Assembly (NCBI GenBank): GCA_964600165.1
Contig: CAZRIP010000121.1
Coordinates: 1-10,520, forward strand
From: CAZRIP01 sp964600165
GTDB lineage: Bacteria; Elusimicrobiota; Elusimicrobia; UBA1565; UBA9628
DNA: 10,520 bases
Direction: 5' to 3'
Both the position numbers and the translations under genes were made by a program. Every line of letters starts with the position of its first letter. Position 1 is the stretch's first letter. Under the pieces are notes generated by a model. That model was not told where the DNA came from and did no database searches. It was given only the letters and a program-made list of their open reading frames with translations. This document shows positions 6,814-10,520 of the stretch, piece by piece.

Positions 6814-8132
6814 CAGAGTTGCTCTCCCACGGCGCGCTGATACTGGGCCCGGTCGGTGAAGATCGAGTACAAGGCTTGCGTCCGGGAGACCTGCGCGTCG
6901 AGCAAATCGGTCTGGGCTTGATTCATGCGGATGGCGTCGGCCGTGCCCTCGCGGTACTGGGACCCGACGAGGTCGAGCGTGCGCTGCGCGATGCTCTCTT
7001 TTTCGACCGCGAGGCCGTACGACTGGATGTCGTGGTCGAGGCTGATGTAGGCGCCGTAGACGTCGTTGCGCGCCTGCCGGATCGCCGCCTCCAGCGCCTG
7101 TTCCGCTTCCTTTTCCTGGGCCTTGGCTTGCATGAGGTTATAGACTTGCGACGCCACATTAAACCCGAATGGGAGCGACAGCGCCAACCCCACGGAGTAA
7201 TTCGGATTCGGCGGGCCGGCGGGCGGGGGGACATTCCCGAAGCTCGCTTGATCGACGTGGTTCCAGAGCGCGTCGACCTTGAACGTCGGGAAGAGCTGCT
7301 GCGCCGCCTGCTGGACGGCGATCTTCGCGCGCTCGAGGTCGGCGCGCGCGCCGGCGATCTCCGGCCGCGCTTCGAGCGCCCCGGCCAAGTCGCGCTCCAC
7401 GTCCGGCAGCGCCGTCGTGCCGGCCTGGAGCTCGCTTTTGAGCGCGAGGTCGGCGAGGCCGTCGCGCCCGATCAAGACGTTGGCCGTGACGCGCGAGCGC
7501 CGCTCGTCGGCCGCCGCGTCGACGATGCGCAGCTGCGACGAGCGCCAGTCCGTCTCGCTTTTCAACAGGTCGGCGAGGCTCTTCATGCCGTTGCGGTAGA
7601 GGTCCTGCGAGTCGTTGTATTGGTCCTCTTGCGCGCTGAGGTTTTGGCGCGCGACGTCGAGCAGCTTGAGCTTCGTGTCGAGGTCGTAGAAGGCCTGCAC
7701 TGACGCGAACGCCTGGTTCTGCCGCGCCGTCCAGAACGCGCGCTCGGCGGACGCGAGCGCTTTCTTGGACGCCCGCGTCTTCTGAAAGTCTTGGAAGCTG
7801 TTGAAGACGTTGAGATCGAGAGAGGTGTTGTAAGTCACGTCGTGCTCGTTGAGCCGCCAGGTCTGAAAGACGTAGCCGTTGTTCGGATTGTAGCCGTAGG
7901 GGGTCGCGGCGGCCGAGAACGAGAGCGTCGGCAGGATCGCCGCCGAAAGCTGCGAGCGATACGCGGCGTCGGCGGCCTTAAAGGCTTGCTCCGCCGTGCG
8001 CACGGACGGCGATGTCTCGAGCGTGAGCGCGACGAACTGGCCGACGGTCAGCGGCGCCGCGGCGGCTGCGGCGGGAGCGCTCGACGCCGGGGCGCCGAGC
8101 GTCATCAAGAGCGCGAAAAGCGGGAGTGGCAT
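6810..8132 (-). CDS. TolC-like outer-membrane efflux channel
   Basis: A 440-residue outer-membrane factor, normal length for the family, first gene of the exporter operon. The N-terminus is a signal peptide (PLPLFALLMTL, then Ala/Ser-rich to ~26); no lipobox Cys is present, so it is not an OprM-type lipoprotein. Two internally related halves are visible, as in TolC. The first has helix SVRTAEQAFKAADAAYRSQL (43-62), strand sequence around LPTLSFSAA and a long helical region 110-220. The second has RPEIAGARADLERAKIAVQQ (256-275), FPTFKVDALWN (281-291), the strand LALSLPFGFN and a helical region ~330-440. The ATG at 8132 is the only credible start, since a stop lies 30 bases upstream in frame. 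An extended -10 promoter lies just before it. The last codons overlap the adaptor GTG (GTGA). Confidence 0.94.
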   Translation of the reverse strand: MPLPLFALLMTLGAPASSAPAAAAAAPLTVGQFVALTLETSPSVRTAEQAFKAADAAYRSQLSAAILPTLSFSAAATPYGYNPNNGYVFQTWRLNEHDVTYNTSLDLNVFNSFQDFQKTRASKKALASAERAFWTARQNQAFASVQAFYDLDTKLKLLDVARQNLSAQEDQYNDSQDLYRNGMKSLADLLKSETDWRSSQLRIVDAAADERRSRVTANVLIGRDGLADLALKSELQAGTTALPDVERDLAGALEARPEIAGARADLERAKIAVQQAAQQLFPTFKVDALWNHVDQASFGNVPPPAGPPNPNYSVGLALSLPFGFNVASQVYNLMQAKAQEKEAEQALEAAIRQARNDVYGAYISLDHDIQSYGLAVEKESIAQRTLDLVGSQYREGTADAIRMNQAQTDLLDAQVSRTQALYSIFTDRAQYQRAVGEQLW

Positions 8133-8158
8133 CGCGGGGCGGCGCCTCGTCGACGCCC

Positions 8159-8167
8159 ATCATACCA
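8159..8167 (-). promoter_or_regulatory. Extended -10 promoter for the exporter operon
   Basis: The minus strand reads TGGTATGAT: TATGAT matches the -10 consensus at 5 of 6 positions and is preceded by TGn. No good -35 is seen at 16-18 bases. It lies ~27 bases before the ATG of the TolC-like gene, giving a short leader. It is the only promoter-like site in the 128-base divergent region pointing this way. Confidence 0.5.
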
Positions 8168-8188
8168 TTTAACTTTACCGTCGCGTCT

Positions 8189-8217
8189 TTGGCCCGTCAT
8201 CGCCCGCCGGCTACAAT
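8189..8217 (+). promoter_or_regulatory. Sigma70-type promoter for the wbpA-like gene
   Basis: TTGGCC (8189-8194, 4 of 6 matches to TTGACA), a 17-base spacer and TACAAT (8212-8217, 5 of 6 matches to TATAAT). Transcription would start near 8224, leaving a leader of ~37 bases before the ATG at 8261. Confidence 0.6.
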
Positions 8218-8247
8218 GGATGCCGACGCCCAGCCGTTCCGAGTTCC

Positions 8248-8253
8248 AGGAGG
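8248..8253 (+). promoter_or_regulatory. Shine-Dalgarno AGGAGG fixing the wbpA-like start
   Basis: A perfect AGGAGG ends 7 bases before ATG 8261. It decides the start over the open frame that extends upstream to 8126 and would otherwise run through the promoter region. Confidence 0.85.
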
Positions 8254-8260
8254 AACGTTC

Positions 8261-9685
8261 ATGCCCAAGGCTCTGCCCGTCGTCAAGAAGAAGGTCCCGT
8301 CCAACGCAGGCGCGGCCTCGCTCGCGAGCCGCTCCGCGGCCGCGGAGCTGCAGGCCGAGGTCGCGATCCTCGACGCGCTTCTTCGCAAGATCCGGTCCCA
8401 CCAAGCGAAGGTGGGCGTGGTCGGCTTAGGCTACGTGGGCTTGCCGCTCGTCCGCCTCTTCGCCTCGAAAGGCTTCACCGTGACCGGCTTCGACGTCGAC
8501 GCCTCGAAGGTCGAGAAGCTTTGCGCGGGGCAGTCCTATATCAAGTCCGTCCCATCCGAGCTCATCGTCCGTCTGGCGCGGGAAAAGCGGCTGCAGGCCA
8601 CCGCCGACTTCTCCAAGCTCGCCGGGATGGACGCGATCATCATCTGCGTGCCGACGCCTCTGACCATGGAAGGCAAGCCGGACGTGTCGTTCATCCGCCA
8701 GACCGCGTCGACGATCGCGCAGACGCTGCGGCCGGGCCAGCTCGTCGTGCTCGAAAGCACGAGCTACCCGGGCACGACGCGCGAGCTCATGAAGCCGGAG
8801 CTCGAGAAGGGGGGGCTCCTGTGCGGGCGCGATTTCTTTCTCGCGTTCTCGCCGGAGCGCGAGGATCCGGGAAACAAGCAGTTCACCAACGAGATGATCC
8901 CCAAGGTCGTGGGCGGGATCGATCCGCTGTCGGGGCGAGCCGCGGCCGCGCTTTACGGGCAGGCCGTCGTCAAGGTCGTCGAGGTCTCGACGGCCGAGGC
9001 CGCCGAGGCGGCGAAGCTGCTCGAAAACACCTACCGCTGCGTCAATATCGCGTTGGTCAACGAGCTCAAGATGTGCTTCGACCGGATGGGCATCGACGTC
9101 TGGGAGGTCATCGCCGCGGCGTCCACCAAACCGTTCGGGTTCCATCCTTTCTATCCCGGACCGGGGCTCGGCGGGCACTGCATCCCGATCGATCCCTTCT
9201 ACCTCTCGTGGAAGGCGCGCGAGTTCCAGTTCAACACGCGCTTCATCGACCTCGCCGGCGAGCTGAACATCCAGATGCCCTACTACGTCATCGGCAAGCT
9301 CGAGGAGGCGCTGCGCACGCGCGGCAAGTCCATCGAGGGCGCGCGCGTCATGCTGCTGGGGTTGGCCTATAAGAAGGACATCGACGACCCGCGCGAGTCG
9401 CCGGCGTTCAAGCTCCTCGAGCTGCTCGAGAACAAGGGAGCCAAGTGCGTCTATAACGACCCGCACATACCCCAGTTCCCGAACATGCGCCATTACCGGC
9501 ATCTCAAGATCAAGCCGGTCGAGCTGTCGGACAAGGAGCTCGCGTCCAAGGACGCCGTGATGATCGTGACGGCGCACAGCGCCTTCGACTACGAGTACAT
9601 CGTCCGCCACTCGCCGCTCATCGTCGACACCCAGAACGCCTGCGGCCAGCTCAAGCAATGGAGCCATAAAATCGTCCGAGCTTGA
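8261..9685 (+). CDS. wbpA: UDP-N-acetyl-D-glucosamine 6-dehydrogenase (WbpA-type nucleotide-sugar dehydrogenase)
   Basis: A 474-residue cytosolic enzyme that would oxidise C6 of UDP-GlcNAc twice with NAD+, giving UDP-GlcNAcA for surface polysaccharide. The NAD-binding Rossmann motif VGVVGLGYVGLP is at 51-62, with Asp78 in FDVD as the likely ribose-binding acidic residue. CVPTPL (129-134) and ESTSYPGTT (165-173) are typical of the family. The central helix holds LLENTYRCVNIALVNELK (253-270). The active-site segment PGPGLGGHCIPIDPFYLSWK (299-318) contains catalytic Cys307 and has WbpA wording rather than that of UDP-glucose dehydrogenase. The C-terminal domain includes LGLAYKKDIDDPRESPA (366-382) and ends in IVRA. 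About 50 residues precede the Rossmann motif, more than the family norm of a few; they are Lys/Ala-rich and partly helical. It is transcribed alone, with its own promoter and terminator. The related TviB/WecC subgroup is the main alternative. Confidence 0.93.
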   Translation: MPKALPVVKKKVPSNAGAASLASRSAAAELQAEVAILDALLRKIRSHQAKVGVVGLGYVGLPLVRLFASKGFTVTGFDVDASKVEKLCAGQSYIKSVPSELIVRLAREKRLQATADFSKLAGMDAIIICVPTPLTMEGKPDVSFIRQTASTIAQTLRPGQLVVLESTSYPGTTRELMKPELEKGGLLCGRDFFLAFSPEREDPGNKQFTNEMIPKVVGGIDPLSGRAAAALYGQAVVKVVEVSTAEAAEAAKLLENTYRCVNIALVNELKMCFDRMGIDVWEVIAAASTKPFGFHPFYPGPGLGGHCIPIDPFYLSWKAREFQFNTRFIDLAGELNIQMPYYVIGKLEEALRTRGKSIEGARVMLLGLAYKKDIDDPRESPAFKLLELLENKGAKCVYNDPHIPQFPNMRHYRHLKIKPVELSDKELASKDAVMIVTAHSAFDYEYIVRHSPLIVDTQNACGQLKQWSHKIVRA

Positions 9686-9686
9686 A

Positions 9687-9725
9687 AGGGGTGCCAGGCC
9701 CTAAATTGAAAGATCGTTGAAAGAT
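9687..9725. repeat. Short repeats: AGGGGTGCCAGGCCCT and tandem TTGAAAGAT
   Basis: Right after the wbpA stop lies AGGGGTGCCAGGCCCT (9687-9702), a partial inverted repeat (AGGG...CCCT). It is followed by two copies of TTGAAAGAT (9706-9714 and 9717-9725) at an 11-base period; a shorter TTGAAAG overlaps the wbpA stop at 9682-9688. Sequences of this look (GGTGCCAGGCCC-like, close to Y1 transposase genes) are familiar to me from several genomes, but that is recollection and not something shown here. Confidence 0.45.
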
Positions 9726-9731
9726 TGTCTG

Positions 9732-9767
9732 AACGGCCCGGGCAGTCGCTCTGCCCGGGCCGTTTTT
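9732..9767 (+). terminator. Intrinsic terminator after the wbpA-like gene
   Basis: A perfect 14-bp stem, AACGGCCCGGGCAG pairing with CTGCCCGGGCCGTT, closes a 5-base loop (TCGCT) and runs into a T tract (TTTTT, 9763-9767). It lies 46 bases after the wbpA stop and is the strongest terminator in the window. On the minus strand the A-run precedes the stem, so it would work mainly in the plus direction. Confidence 0.93.
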
Positions 9768-9813
9768 GTCGTCGGAGATGGAACTAAATCGGGCCCTCAG
9801 TCGTATATGTAGT

Positions 9814-10520
9814 ATGGGATGAATTCAACGCGTTCATTATCCGGGTTCACTCCACCATGTCTTCAGTAGAGGGAACGGTGGGAAAGACATATTCGTCGAT
9901 GAAACCGACCATCTGCGCTTCATCGACGAACTCTCTCAGCTTCGACCCCTGGGTGCGACGTTTCTCGGGTATTGCTTGATGCCGACGCATTTTCATCTGC
10001 TGATCCGCGTGGCTGCCGTCTCTGTATCGGAGCTCATGCACCTGGCGTTAGGGCGCTGTTCGCAATACTTCAACTATCGCCGCGAGACCTTTGGAAGCGT
10101 GTTTCAGCCGCGCTTCAAAGACAACCTTATCGAGAACGATCGCTATCTGATGAACACGATGCGGTACATTCATTTAAATCCTGTTCAAGCGCGTCTGGTT
10201 GCCGCTCCGGAATATTGGCATGGTCCGGCCATCGAGCTTTCCTTGGAGCAGAAGATCCACTTGTTGATGTGCCGGCCGCTCTGGCGTTCTTCGATCGGGA
10301 CCTTGAACGGGCCCGCTCTGTCTACGCGGAATTCGTGAACGAAGTGAGGGATTCGGAGAGCAGAACGGCTCCAGCGAAGGGAGGTCGTCCGGGCCCGGCG
10401 GCTTTTCGTCAAGAGGGCCCTCGAAGCGGGGTTCGATCGGAGGGAAGTCTGCGCCTATTTGCAATGCAGCACAAGCGCGATCTCGAAGATGCTGAGCGCT
10501 TATCCTGCTTTCAATGAACC
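9814..10520 (+). pseudogene. REP-associated tyrosine transposase (Y1/IS200-like), decayed; 3' end outside window
   Basis: Read across three lesions, this gives a RAYT-type Y1 transposase. The N-terminus reads M-G-stop-IQRVHYPGSLHHVFSRGN, with ATG at 9814 and TGA at 9820-9822; that fits the family start (M-x-R-x-x-R-x-x-YPG). The HUH metal site is intact (LMPTHFHLLIR, ATG 9979), as are FNYRRETFGSVFQPRFKDNL and the catalytic-tyrosine region RYIHLNPVQARLV. At about 10258-10266 the frame slips (KIHL then VDVPAALAFFDRDLERARSV). It slips again between about 10348 and 10378 into REVVRARRLFVKRALEAGFD and EVCAYLQCSTSAISKML, a helix-turn-helix-like tail open to the window end. No ATG, GTG or TTG occurs in frame between the TGA and 9976, so the N-terminal strand cannot be made normally. 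GC content here is visibly lower (about half) than in the neighbouring genes, suggesting transfer. Confidence 0.85.

Noticed and set aside
6819..7703. Plus-strand open frame (294 codons) opposite the TolC-like gene
   Set aside because: Arg/Val/Asp/Leu-biased antisense translation typical of GC-rich shadows.
8126..8260. Upstream extension of the wbpA frame to 8126
   Set aside because: It would overlap the start of the TolC-like gene and both promoters; a perfect Shine-Dalgarno precedes ATG 8261.
8426..9667. Minus-strand open frame (413 codons) opposite wbpA
   Set aside because: No motif; the opposite strand encodes a complete dehydrogenase with all catalytic segments.
9847..10041. Minus-strand open frame (64 codons) opposite the transposase N-terminus
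   Set aside because: The plus strand there encodes recognisable RAYT sequence; the antisense product has no features.
9972..10517. Single 181-codon plus-strand frame at the right edge as an independent gene
   Set aside because: Only its middle part (VPAALAFFDRDLERARSVYAEF) resembles protein-family sequence; its two ends are out of frame with the transposase segments, so it is one piece of the broken RAYT gene.

Overview
The window is about 10.5 kb of high-GC DNA. It codes for outer-membrane and envelope functions: a two-partner secretion pair, a TolC-type efflux channel and a nucleotide-sugar dehydrogenase. This points to a diderm (Gram-negative-type) bacterium using the standard code, with TGA and TAG stops and GTG starts in use. 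The lineage cannot be fixed from the sequence. A high-GC environmental group such as Elusimicrobiota or a deltaproteobacterial relative would fit, but that is a guess.

Layout. (1) Positions 2-817 (+) are the 3' end of a large filamentous-haemagglutinin-like exoprotein (TpsA type). It shares one base with the start of its transporter, a TpsB/FhaC/ShlB-family outer-membrane protein (817-2505, +). (2) A tRNA-Cys(GCA) gene on the minus strand (2513-2586) meets the end of tpsB head-on with a 7-base gap, and has its own extended -10 promoter. (3) Positions 8132-2657 (-) hold a compact five-gene operon for a MacAB-TolC-like tripartite exporter. The order is TolC-like channel, HlyD/MacA-like adaptor, LolD/MacB-like ATPase, and two different FtsX/MacB-type permeases in tandem. 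Three of the four junctions are 4-base stop/start overlaps and the fourth is a 10-base gap. (4) A divergent intergenic region (8133-8260) has promoter-like signals for both directions. (5) A UDP-GlcNAc 6-dehydrogenase of the WbpA type (8261-9685, +) ends at a strong intrinsic terminator (9732-9767). (6) A lower-GC stretch at 9814-10520 (+) holds a decayed REP-associated (Y1/IS200-like) transposase with an early nonsense codon and two frameshifts, running off the window edge.

How the parts fit. The Tps pair exports one large surface protein through the outer membrane. The efflux operon would encode a complete inner-to-outer-membrane export machine powered by one separate ATPase and a probable permease heterodimer. 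WbpA supplies UDP-GlcNAcA for surface polysaccharide. No CRISPR array, phage module or defence system is seen. The most unusual features are the adaptor without an alpha-hairpin, the twin permeases that share an unusual Trp-rich periplasmic segment, and the transposase remnant, whose reading frame can be reconstructed.
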